A DNA stretch of 5,783 bases from CAYLHS01 sp964383535 (GCA_964383535.1 CAYLHS010000108.1:1-5783); one strand, 5' to 3'. Positions 1 through 5,608 are shown, numbered from the stretch's first letter. Translations and numbers: made by a program. The notes: generated from the letters alone by a model not told the origin.

Positions 1-37
1 AATCCGCAGGTTGTGAGTTCGAGTCTCACCCCCGGAG
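1..37 (+). tRNA. tRNA 3' half, probably tRNA-Asn (partial)
   Basis: The T arm is complete: GTGAG (13-17), loop TTCGAGT (18-24), CTCAC (25-29). It is followed by the 3' acceptor strand CCCCGGA (30-36) and an unpaired G at 37 as the discriminator base. Bases 3-7 (TCCGC) are the 3' side of the anticodon stem, bases 1-2 (AA) are the end of the anticodon loop, and 8-12 are the variable loop. The anticodon itself lies outside the window. A G discriminator, an acceptor that would start with TCC, and the AA end of the loop fit tRNA-Asn(GTT). tRNA-Lys has a similar anticodon arm but usually has A as discriminator. CCA is not encoded, as is usual in Actinobacteria, so it would be added after transcription. 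Confidence 0.85.
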
Positions 38-42
38 CTTGG

Positions 43-64
43 AGCCCCCCTCTTCCGGGGGTCT
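43..64 (+). terminator. GC hairpin after the tRNA, possible terminator
   Basis: CCCCC (46-50) pairs with GGGGG (57-61) around a 6-base loop. AG (43-44) and CT (63-64) can extend the stem past one mismatch. It begins a few bases after the tRNA end, where transcription should stop. There is no run of T after it, so termination or 3'-end processing is inferred from position and structure only. Confidence 0.45.
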
Positions 65-196
65 ATCGCATATGTAGGGCCCTGCTGCAAGGTGCATTGT
101 GGGCCCGGGGGCGCGCAGAGGGCGCGAAAGGGCGCGCCGGAAGTGCACGATGCGGCATCTGCGGCGTCCTGAATACAGAGCAAGGACCGCGGAGGT

Positions 197-919
197 TCAT
201 CGAAGCAACCGTCGGTTCGTGAGTCCGAAGCTGCTGTTGATTTCGGTCTTGCCGGTTTCGGTGATGTGGACGCTGCGGGGTCGTCGCCCCGGCCTGATCC
301 AGCCGTTGGTGAGGAACGCTGTGAGGAGCTCTTTGCCGGCCGCGCCGGCGAGGTGGTGGCGGCGTTGAGTCCAGTCCAGGCAGGGCCGCGCCTTGGCGCG
401 AGCCGCACTTCGTATCGCTTCGGTGTCGACGCCGAGCGTGGTGAAGAGATCGTATCCGGTCGACGTGATATCGAGATGCTCGTCATTGAGACTTAGGTGA
501 TCGTCAGCGATGAGTCGCTCGTAGATCGTGACGGCAAGCTCGCCGGCGAGGTGGTCGTAGCAGGTTCGTGCGTAGGTGAGATCGCCGGGCGCTGTGGGAT
601 CGGTGGTGCGCGTGGCGCGGGCGCCGAGTGTTTCAAGTAGATCGGCGACGCGAGGGTCGGCGATGCGCCAGTAGCGGTGGCGTCCTTGTGCTTCGACGGC
701 AACGAAATTGGCGTCGAGTAGTTTCGAGAGGTGTTCGCTGGTTGTGGAGGCGGCAACGCCGACATGGCGCGAGAGCTCGTTGCCTGTATGGGCTCGTCCG
801 TCCATCAAGGCGCACAGGATCCTTGAGCGCGTTTCATCGGCGAGTAGCGATCCGAGGCGAGCCAAATCCCTTGCAATCGTGGCTGCGGTCACCGTGAGTC
901 CGATACTAGCCCGCAACAT
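197..919 (-). CDS. ArsR-type winged-helix transcriptional regulator
   Basis: This 240-residue protein starts with a winged helix-turn-helix (about residues 18-86). A helix containing LADETRSRIL comes first, then the helix-turn-helix with its recognition helix around 57-70 (STTSEHLSKLL), then a basic wing (GRHRYWRI). About 140 further residues make a C-terminal domain with RTCYDHLAG (118-126) and CLDWTQRRHHLAG (180-192), a layout I associate with a long ArsR subfamily. The cysteines and histidines there (C120, H123, C180, H188, H189) could bind metal or sense thiols, but the classic ArsR metal motif is not obvious, so the inducer is unknown. The ATG at 919 has no clear Shine-Dalgarno; a GTG at codon 10 is an alternative that keeps the whole domain. 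It is divergent from the fusion gene at 960 and probably represses itself and that row. Confidence 0.9.
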   Translation of the reverse strand: MLRASIGLTVTAATIARDLARLGSLLADETRSRILCALMDGRAHTGNELSRHVGVAASTTSEHLSKLLDANFVAVEAQGRHRYWRIADPRVADLLETLGARATRTTDPTAPGDLTYARTCYDHLAGELAVTIYERLIADDHLSLNDEHLDITSTGYDLFTTLGVDTEAIRSAARAKARPCLDWTQRRHHLAGAAGKELLTAFLTNGWIRPGRRPRSVHITETGKTEINSSFGLTNRRLLR

Positions 920-947
920 TTCGGTGCTCGCCTAAGCGTGGTGGTCC

Positions 948-953
948 TATGTT
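948..953 (+). promoter_or_regulatory. -10-like TATGTT for the fusion gene, likely leaderless
   Basis: TATGTT ends 6 bases before the ATG at 960, which would place the transcription start at or next to the start codon. The only purine-rich stretch (GGAAG, 954-958) is one base from the ATG, too close for normal ribosome binding, so leaderless translation is the simpler reading. The matching -35 position (about 925-930) has no good hexamer. The 6-base inverted repeat CAACAT (914-919) and ATGTTG (949-954) brackets the space between the two divergent starts and overlaps this site. Confidence 0.45.
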
Positions 954-959
954 GGAAGC

Positions 960-2261
960 ATGGCGACATATGAGATCTTGCGAGATGACAGCTATCGGGT
1001 TCCTGAAACGCCGCCGGGTCGGCGGGGAGTTGACTGGCTGCGATCACACGTTCCGCGATTCAGCGAGGGCAGGGACCATGCCCGCCGGCGCGCGATGGTG
1101 GAAGAGATTCTGAGTGGTGTGTCGCCCGAACGATTGCGTCGAGGCGGCGATCACGTTGCCACGCTCGCAGCAGCGCTTGGGCTTCCACGAGCCGTCAGTC
1201 GTGACGTGCGCGCGATTGCTGCGTGCTATCAACCGCATGTGGCGATCGCGCCAGGCGCGGATCGCGCCGTCGCGAGACTTGTCGCCGAGTGCGGTGGCTC
1301 GTGGGATGACGCGACCGCGGCGGTGATCTGCGTGCTGGTGCAGGCGTGCGATGCGACGGCTCGTTTGGTCGAGGGTCACGATCCGCCGGTCGCGACAACC
1401 CGTCGCATCGCACCGAACGGCGACGAGGTTATCGTCGACCTCTCCGGGGCTCCGTTTGGCGAGGGCCGTCACGCATGCCCAGGGAAGGACCACGCACTCG
1501 CGCTCGCCGATGGGGTCGTACAGTTCAGTCGACTGCACGAAGGCCCCGAACCGCTGATTCTCCCCAACGTGTGGGACGTGGCCTCCGCGTCGATGTTCGT
1601 CGCTGCCGGGTTTTCCGCAATCGGTACCACCAGCCTCGGTGTCGCGGCGTCACACGGCCTGGCAGATGGGCTTGGCCTGACCCACTGTCCCACAGTCGTT
1701 TTGGCTCGCAAACTTGTCCGTCTTCCGGTCCCCATCACGATTGACGTTGAGAACGGTTGGGGCAAGGATCCGGCCGATCTCGTGGCTGAGCTGTGGGAGC
1801 TCGGTGCCGCCGGGATCAACATCGAGGACGGGCGTGGCGATCACCTGGCGGGAGCAACCGACCAGGCGCGGATCATCGGTGAGATGAAGCGGGCAGCGCC
1901 GCTCCTGTTTCTGAATGCGCGGATCGATACTTGGTGGCTCGGGAGGGAACGGGACGCTACGGTGACACGCGCCCGGATGTACGAAGATGCGGGTGCGGAT
2001 GGGGTCTTCGTCCCGTCCGCTGACGAAGCCACCGTCGCAGCGGTTGTAGATGCGGTGCGAATTCCTGTCAACGTCCTCGCCGATCGCCCGATTACGCGGT
2101 GGCGGGATCTTGGTGTGCGGCGGATCAGCTCCGGATCTCTGCCCTACCGGTGCGCGCTGGCCGCTGCACAATCTGCGATGAACGCCATTCTCAGGGGGGG
2201 TGAAGCCCCAGGGGCGCTTCACTACGACGAGGTCAACTCGCTCGCGATTCCCATGATCTGA
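960..2261 (+). CDS. Fusion of a short P450-like domain and an isocitrate lyase/PEP mutase domain
   Basis: The 433-residue protein has two parts in one uninterrupted frame. Residues 1-187 resemble a shrunken cytochrome P450: RFSEGRDHARRR (33-44) matches the C-helix HxxxR (H40, R44) that contacts heme; VLVQACDATARLV (125-137) resembles the I helix with acid D131; PPVATTRR (142-149) resembles the strand after the K helix; FGEGRHACPG (166-175) fits the heme-ligand signature exactly, with C173 as the expected thiolate. No ExxR is found where expected. Residues about 189-411 are an isocitrate lyase/PEP mutase-type barrel: LPNVWDVASA (201-210), TTS (223-225), DVENGWG (262-268, metal-site acids), INIEDG (286-291), NARIDTW (319-325), GADGVFVPS (345-353). 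The KxCGH motif of true isocitrate lyases is not seen, so it is more likely a lyase, hydrolase or mutase of unknown substrate. It leads the row with the ABM and GNAT genes and is probably controlled by the divergent ArsR gene. Confidence 0.88.
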   Translation: MATYEILRDDSYRVPETPPGRRGVDWLRSHVPRFSEGRDHARRRAMVEEILSGVSPERLRRGGDHVATLAAALGLPRAVSRDVRAIAACYQPHVAIAPGADRAVARLVAECGGSWDDATAAVICVLVQACDATARLVEGHDPPVATTRRIAPNGDEVIVDLSGAPFGEGRHACPGKDHALALADGVVQFSRLHEGPEPLILPNVWDVASASMFVAAGFSAIGTTSLGVAASHGLADGLGLTHCPTVVLARKLVRLPVPITIDVENGWGKDPADLVAELWELGAAGINIEDGRGDHLAGATDQARIIGEMKRAAPLLFLNARIDTWWLGRERDATVTRARMYEDAGADGVFVPSADEATVAAVVDAVRIPVNVLADRPITRWRDLGVRRISSGSLPYRCALAAAQSAMNAILRGGEAPGALHYDEVNSLAIPMI

Positions 2262-2300
2262 CTCGCTGAGACGTTTCGGTGCCTGCCGAAGAGACTCGAG
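2262..2300 (+). terminator. Weak hairpin between fusion gene and ABM gene
   Basis: TTCGG (2275-2279) pairs with CCGAA (2286-2290) around a 6-base loop. CTCG (2262-2265) can also pair with CGAG (2297-2300) outside it. There is no T run. It could be a weak terminator or an mRNA-processing stem between the two genes, or chance. Confidence 0.2.
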
Positions 2301-2330
2301 CATAGGGTGCGTTCTCGACGCGTGAGTGAT

Positions 2331-2334
2331 GGAG
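2331..2334 (+). promoter_or_regulatory. Ribosome binding site GGAG that sets the ABM start
   Basis: GGAG lies 8 bases before the GTG at 2343, an ideal distance. This favours GTG 2343 over the upstream GTG at 2307, which would add 12 residues unlike the family, and over the ATG at 2352, which is 17 bases away. Confidence 0.6.
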
Positions 2335-2342
2335 ACTCCATT

Positions 2343-2699
2343 GTGATTGTGATGATTTTCGAGTTCTGGATCCGGCCCGACCAGGCTGTTCTCGCTGACT
2401 ACACGGCAATGTCGTCAGACCTCCGGATTCTGCTCGCCGACATCGACGGCTTTCGAGGTGTCGAGCGCTTCGAGAGCAGCAGCGAACCTGGGAGATTCGT
2501 CGCGATCGGATTCTTCGACGACGAGGACGCGGTCACGCGGTGGCGCAACGACCCGTTGCATCGCCACGCCCAACGGTTGGGTCGTAGCCGCTTCTTCTCC
2601 GACTATCGGTTGCGGATGGCGCACGTCGTCCGTGACTACGGACCGAACAGCCGCAGGACCGCTCCCGCCGACAGCAACCAACTCCAAGAAGGGACGTAG
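2343..2699 (+). CDS. Antibiotic biosynthesis monooxygenase (ABM)-fold protein
   Basis: From GTG 2343 this gives 118 residues, about the usual size of a single ABM domain. Residues 3-12 (VMIFEFWIRP) form the first strand; the helix around 15-33 leads to IDGFRGVERFES (34-45), GRFVAIGFFDDEDAVTRWRNDPLHRHAQRLGR (50-81, given here by its key residues F58, W67, H73, H75) and a final YRLRMAHVVRDYG (88-100). These match ABM-domain proteins, small ferredoxin-like folds that dimerise and often oxidise aromatic substrates without a cofactor, although many members have other or unknown roles. The tail after residue 101 is polar and probably disordered. It lies 81 bases after the P450-like/lyase fusion on the same strand and 37 bases before a GNAT gene, so co-transcription is plausible. 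The substrate cannot be deduced. Confidence 0.85.
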   Translation: MIVMIFEFWIRPDQAVLADYTAMSSDLRILLADIDGFRGVERFESSSEPGRFVAIGFFDDEDAVTRWRNDPLHRHAQRLGRSRFFSDYRLRMAHVVRDYGPNSRRTAPADSNQLQEGT

Positions 2700-2736
2700 G
2701 TCGTGCTTGATATCGAGATCCACATCCAGATAGCTG

Positions 2737-3240
2737 ATGCGAGAATCGGTGGTGATGCCAACGCTCGTCGCAGAGATCTCCGATGCTCCCCGCCCTGCCC
2801 CGATTCCGGGCCTCCCGACACGGGCGTCACGGTGGTCCGACCGAGATGATCTCGGACGGTTGTACTTCGAGGCCTATGGGCCTGGAGTCGCGTGTGCGAC
2901 GCTTCCGGAAGCCGTCGACGACATCGAAGCTGCTTTCGGCGGCCACTACGGGGCGTTCTGGTTCGAGGCATCGCCGGTCATCGAACACGACAGCGCAATC
3001 GTCGCCGCGATTCAGACCGTCCACCGCGCTCCGTGGCGCGACACGCCCGACGGACCGTTCATCATCGAGCTGTTCACCAACCGCTCCTACCGCAGGCGAG
3101 GTCTTGCCCGGCACCTCCTCCTCCACTGCATGGCCACACTGCACCGGGCAGGGGCGATGACCGTCGCGCTACGGGTGGAGGATGACAACGCTCCGGCGAG
3201 GAATCTCTACGAGTCGCTCGGGTTCAAGGAGTACGAATAG
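2737..3240 (+). CDS. GNAT-family N-acetyltransferase
   Basis: This is a 167-residue single-domain GNAT protein, likely moving an acetyl group from acetyl-CoA to an amine. The domain starts near residue 29 (RASRWSDRDDLGRLYFEAY). The strand FIIELFTN (108-115) is followed by the acetyl-CoA pyrophosphate loop YRRRGLA (118-124), and then RVEDDNAPARNLYESLGF (146-163), the usual C-terminal GNAT motif in which Y158 is at the place of the common catalytic tyrosine. The start is uncertain: an in-frame stop at 2731-2733 rules out a longer form, while GTG at 2749 or 2752 and ATG at 2755 are alternatives, and none has a good Shine-Dalgarno. It is the last gene of the first row. The acceptor substrate is unknown; self-protection or detoxification would fit the neighbours but is only a guess. 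Confidence 0.88.
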   Translation: MRESVVMPTLVAEISDAPRPAPIPGLPTRASRWSDRDDLGRLYFEAYGPGVACATLPEAVDDIEAAFGGHYGAFWFEASPVIEHDSAIVAAIQTVHRAPWRDTPDGPFIIELFTNRSYRRRGLARHLLLHCMATLHRAGAMTVALRVEDDNAPARNLYESLGFKEYE

Positions 3241-3587
3241 CTCGTTCACCGTGTGAGCCGGCGGACGTCGTCCATGAGTGGGGAGAAGGCCCATTCTGTC
3301 GATTCCAGATACCACCCAATCTNNNNNNNNNNNNNNNNNNNNNNNNNNNNNNNNNNNNNNNNNNNNNNNNNNNNNNNNNNNNNNNNNNNNNNNNNNNNNN
3401 NNNNNNNNNNNNNNNNNNNNNNATTCCCGACAGGGTTGGACGCAATTACCAGTCACAGCGAACCGAGGTCGCTGGGACCCACTGCGCATCTCTCGATAGT
3501 CGAGAAAGGCATGGCTATCGTCTCCGGTCGTGGCCCCGTCGGGGTCGGTGATGAGGGGGCTGCAGTTCCCGGACGGCACTAGACACC
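3241..3587. other. Intergenic region with a 100-base assembly gap
   Basis: This stretch lies between two convergent genes. Bases 3323-3422 are exactly 100 N, the usual filler for a gap of unknown size. The 82 bases to the left and 165 bases to the right hold no frame that I can match to a family; open frames across the gap depend on unknown bases and are not trusted. A small hairpin, TCTCGA (3491-3496) and TCGAGA (3500-3505) with a 3-base loop, lies on the right side. A repeat such as an insertion sequence may have broken the assembly here, but no transposase or terminal repeat is visible. Confidence 0.8.
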
Positions 3588-4178
3588 TCATGCCTCGGGC
3601 TGTTGCGGTGGCTCCTCATTCTCGGGTCGAGGGAGCGTGGGGTAGTCGGTCGGGTAGAGGCCGGCGACGAAGGCGTAGGAGGTGTCCCCGGCGCGGGGAA
3701 GAGCGCTGAACTCGCGCGTGATATCGAAGACCCGTTCCCAGAACTCGGCGGCCCGTTCGTGGGGGATCCGGGCGTGACGGTGCACGGCTCTGAGGTTGTC
3801 TTCGCGGTGCGCTGTGACCGATTCGCCGGCAGCTTCAACCAGGAGGTTGGTGAGGGCGGCGACTTGTTGGGGTTGGATCTTGCCGACATAGAAGATGCGG
3901 GCGGTACGACCGTAGAACCGCTCGTCGATGGCCCGAATCCGCCTGGTGCGGACGACCTTGAACAAACCCGCTTTGACCAAGACCCCGACGTGGAAGGCCA
4001 CTGTGCTGGGCGGCCGCTCCACTGCGGCGGAGAGCTCGTTCACGGTTGCGGCCCGCTCGATGACGAGGTCTAACAGCGTGTCACGCAGGGGATGCGACAT
4101 GGCCTTGAGCTCCGCCGGCGTGGTCACGATGCGGAGGTCGTCGATTTCGTAGTCCGGGATTGGCTGATTGCTCGACAT
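3588..4178 (-). CDS. ArsR-like winged-helix transcriptional regulator
   Basis: The 196-residue protein from ATG 4178 carries a winged helix-turn-helix at about 21-95: ELKAMSHPLRDTLLDLVI (23-40), then TVNELSAAV (45-53) and the recognition helix PPSTVAFHVGVLVKAGL (56-72), then a wing with basic residues RTRRIRAIDERFYG (77-90). Residues 100-160 look helical and may form the dimer or ligand part; the last 20 residues are rich in P and E. No cysteine is present in the predicted protein, which argues against a thiolate metal sensor. The frame is open 72 codons further upstream, but that extension covers the divergent gene and has unlikely composition. ATG 4178 follows a good -10 hexamer by 6 bases, supporting a leaderless start. 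It probably regulates itself and the divergent hydrolase/GNAT pair. Confidence 0.9.
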   Translation of the reverse strand: MSSNQPIPDYEIDDLRIVTTPAELKAMSHPLRDTLLDLVIERAATVNELSAAVERPPSTVAFHVGVLVKAGLFKVVRTRRIRAIDERFYGRTARIFYVGKIQPQQVAALTNLLVEAAGESVTAHREDNLRAVHRHARIPHERAAEFWERVFDITREFSALPRAGDTSYAFVAGLYPTDYPTLPRPENEEPPQQPEA

Positions 4179-4184
4179 TTGTGG

Positions 4185-4190
4185 ATCATA
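4185..4190 (-). promoter_or_regulatory. -10 hexamer TATGAT of the regulator, likely leaderless
   Basis: On the minus strand TATGAT ends 6 bases before the ATG at 4178, with no Shine-Dalgarno between. Transcription would then begin at about the A of the start codon. The position expected for the -35 element (about 4208-4213) has no consensus sequence and lies inside the palindrome at 4206-4223. Confidence 0.55.
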
Positions 4191-4205
4191 CCGGGTAACG
4201 TCATC

Positions 4206-4223
4206 GATCGAGAATTCTGGATC
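4206..4223. promoter_or_regulatory. 18-base palindrome, candidate operator
   Basis: The sequence GATC-g-AGAATTCT-g-GATC reads the same on both strands except for one mismatched pair (4210 and 4219). It sits in the 63-base space between the divergent starts at 4178 and 4242, over the -35 region of the regulator promoter and 7 bases before the ribosome binding site of the hydrolase gene. A dimeric winged-helix repressor would be expected to bind such a site and control both directions. Binding by the neighbouring regulator is inferred. Confidence 0.55.
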
Positions 4224-4229
4224 ATTCGT

Positions 4230-4235
4230 GGGAGG
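4230..4235 (+). promoter_or_regulatory. Strong ribosome binding site GGGAGG of the hydrolase gene
   Basis: GGGAGG ends 6 bases before the ATG at 4242, a near-consensus Shine-Dalgarno. This is the clearest one in the window and contrasts with the leaderless start of the divergent regulator. Confidence 0.75.
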
Positions 4236-4241
4236 TGTTGA

Positions 4242-4817
4242 ATGGCTGAGGTGCTGTTGTTCCACCATGCGCTGGGACTGACCCCGGGCATTGTGGCGTT
4301 CGCCGACGTGCTCCGCAGCGCCGGGCACACGGTGCACACCCCCGACCTGTTCGAGGGCGCAACGTTTGGCGCCATCGCTGAGGGTGTGGCCCATGCCGAG
4401 GAGATGGGGTTCGACGTCATGATCGAACGCGGGGTGCGACTAGCCGACGATCTGGCCACTGACCTGGTGTATGCCGGGTTCTCGTTGGGGGTGCTCCCGG
4501 CTCAGAAGCTGGCCCAGACCCGGCCCGGCGCCGCCGGTGCGCTTCTGTTCTACTCGTGTGTCCCGGCGGACTACTTCGGTGAGTGGCCGGACGGGGTGCC
4601 GGTCCAGATCCACGGCATGGACTCGGACCCGATTTTCGTCGGTGAGGGAGACATCGACGCCGCCAGGTCGCTCGTCGAAGCCGTCGACGACGCCCGCCTG
4701 TTCCTGTATCCGGGTGACCAGCACTACTTCGCCGACAGCACGCTTCCCTCCTATGACGCCGAAGCGACGGCGATGTTGACCGAACGGGTGCTCGACTTCC
4801 TGGCAAGCATCACATGA
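4242..4817 (+). CDS. Dienelactone hydrolase-family alpha/beta hydrolase
   Basis: This 191-residue protein matches the small dienelactone hydrolase (DLH) group of alpha/beta hydrolases. VLLFHHALGLTPGI (4-17) is the first strand with the oxyanion-hole region, HTPDLFEGATF (32-42) is the next conserved stretch, and YAGFSLG (77-83) is the nucleophile elbow. S81 occupies the place of the catalytic cysteine of true dienelactone hydrolases, so the triad would be S81, D129 (in MDSDPIF) and H161 (in GDQHYFAD). Such enzymes cleave esters or lactones in the cytoplasm; the substrate here is unknown and degradation of a chlorinated aromatic should not be assumed. No signal peptide is seen. It has a strong ribosome binding site, is divergent from the ArsR-like gene, and its stop overlaps the next start (ATGA, 4814-4817), indicating an operon with translational coupling. 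Confidence 0.9.
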   Translation: MAEVLLFHHALGLTPGIVAFADVLRSAGHTVHTPDLFEGATFGAIAEGVAHAEEMGFDVMIERGVRLADDLATDLVYAGFSLGVLPAQKLAQTRPGAAGALLFYSCVPADYFGEWPDGVPVQIHGMDSDPIFVGEGDIDAARSLVEAVDDARLFLYPGDQHYFADSTLPSYDAEATAMLTERVLDFLASIT

Positions 4818-5395
4818 CGTCGCGGTACACGATCAGACCGCTCAACGAGTCCACCTGGGACGCGTTCGCCGCCCTGGTCGAAGCCAACAACGGGGTCTTT
4901 GGTGGCTGCTGGTGCACGGGCTTCCACCCGCCGGACGACAGCCACGCAGATGCTCCGGAACCGAACCGGCTCCGCAAGCTCGACAGGGTCCGGGCCGGCA
5001 CCGCCCACGCCGCCCTGGTCTTCGACGGTGAGGACTGTCTCGGCTGGTGCCAGTTCGGAGCACCTGACGAGGTGCCCCGCATCAAGAACCGCAGAGAATA
5101 CGAGAAAAGACTCGGCGACCTCCCGGACTGGCGGATCGCCTGCCACTTCGTTGGCAAGGGACACCGCCGCCAGGGCGTGGCCACCGCAGCACTGGCGGGA
5201 GCACTCGAGCTGATCGCCGGACTAGGCGGCGGCCGAGTTGAGGGCTACCCCGAACCCGCAGGCGCGGTGCCGGCCGGATTCCTCTTCCACGGAGCCCTCT
5301 CCACATTCGAGAGGGCCGGATTCACCAAGGACCGCAAGATCGGCAAACACCGCTGGGTCGTCATCAAGGACGTCGAACCATCGAGCAACCGCTGA
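4814..5395 (+). CDS. GNAT-family N-acetyltransferase, coupled to the hydrolase gene
   Basis: The 193-residue protein is a GNAT acetyltransferase with an unusual N-terminal segment. Residues 29-39 (FGGCWCTGFHP) form the Cys/Trp-rich motif of a GNAT subgroup known in many bacteria; with C32, C34 and H38 it might bind metal, though this is a guess. LVFDGEDCLGWCQFG (68-82) gives the middle strands, CHFVGKGHRRQGVA (110-123) holds the acetyl-CoA loop HRRQGVA, and the C-terminal part contains STFERAGF (163-170). It starts with the ATG that overlaps the hydrolase stop codon and has no Shine-Dalgarno of its own, so it is probably translated by ribosomes finishing the hydrolase. It is not closely similar to the GNAT protein at 2737 and is not a recent duplicate of it. 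The acceptor is unknown. Confidence 0.9.
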   Translation: MTSRYTIRPLNESTWDAFAALVEANNGVFGGCWCTGFHPPDDSHADAPEPNRLRKLDRVRAGTAHAALVFDGEDCLGWCQFGAPDEVPRIKNRREYEKRLGDLPDWRIACHFVGKGHRRQGVATAALAGALELIAGLGGGRVEGYPEPAGAVPAGFLFHGALSTFERAGFTKDRKIGKHRWVVIKDVEPSSNR

Positions 5396-5416
5396 AACCA
5401 CGCCGGATGCCGTAGG

Positions 5417-5442
5417 CACCGCTCGCGGTGGCGCCTCGCCAC
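5417..5442 (+). terminator. Two mutually exclusive small hairpins after the GNAT gene
   Basis: CACCGC (5417-5422) can pair with GCGGTG (5425-5430), in practice with the central bases open. GTGGCG (5428-5433) can pair with CGCCAC (5437-5442) around a 3-base loop. They share bases 5428-5430, so only one can form fully. They start 21 bases after the GNAT stop and could act as a weak terminator; no T run follows. Confidence 0.25.
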
Positions 5443-5608
5443 TGTTCGGAGAATGACTCATGCTGTACCTTCGAGCGCGTTGCTGCGCCACTCAAGCCCG
5501 GCGGACGGTTCGCCTGGAACGCGTTCGCATTCGACCATCGTGCCGTACAACATCCATGCCGAGCGGGTCGGCCTGGAACTGCATGCGGACGTGCGCATCT
5601 TCAGCTGA
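5443..5608 (+). pseudogene. Remnant resembling a class I SAM-dependent methyltransferase
   Basis: In the frame of 5443 the translation CSENDSCCTFERVAAPLKPG continues as GRFAWNAFAFDH (to about 5536). FERVAAxLKPGGRF followed by a hydrophobic strand is the usual stretch after motif III in class I methyltransferases. The frame has an in-frame stop at 5413-5415 upstream and no ATG, so the N-terminal S-adenosylmethionine-binding half is missing. Around 5537 the similarity stops; another frame then reads VPYNIHAERVGLELHADVRIFS and ends at TGA 5606-5608, suggesting a frameshift, although that second part is not clearly methyltransferase-like. It is best explained as a decayed, truncated gene. A sequencing error alone would not restore the missing front half. 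Confidence 0.45.

Noticed and set aside
1..37. tRNA 3' end as an attachment site of an integrated element
   Set aside because: I found no second copy of the tRNA 3' end in the window and no integrase, so there is no evidence for an island boundary here.
1044..1538. Long minus-strand open frame inside the fusion gene
   Set aside because: It is a shadow of the plus-strand gene: no domain is recognisable, while the plus frame shows family motifs throughout.
3491..3505. Small hairpin TCTCGA-TAG-TCGAGA as a terminator for the convergent genes
   Set aside because: The stem is only 6 base pairs with a 3-base loop and no T run, and it is far from both stop codons.
3169..3591. Minus-strand open frame crossing the N gap
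   Set aside because: Its continuity depends on 34 unknown codons, the visible ends match no family I know, and it overlaps the end of the GNAT gene.
4179..4394. 72-codon upstream extension of the second regulator
   Set aside because: It would overlap the divergent hydrolase gene on the other strand and remove the leaderless start at 4178; the extra residues do not look like a regulator domain.
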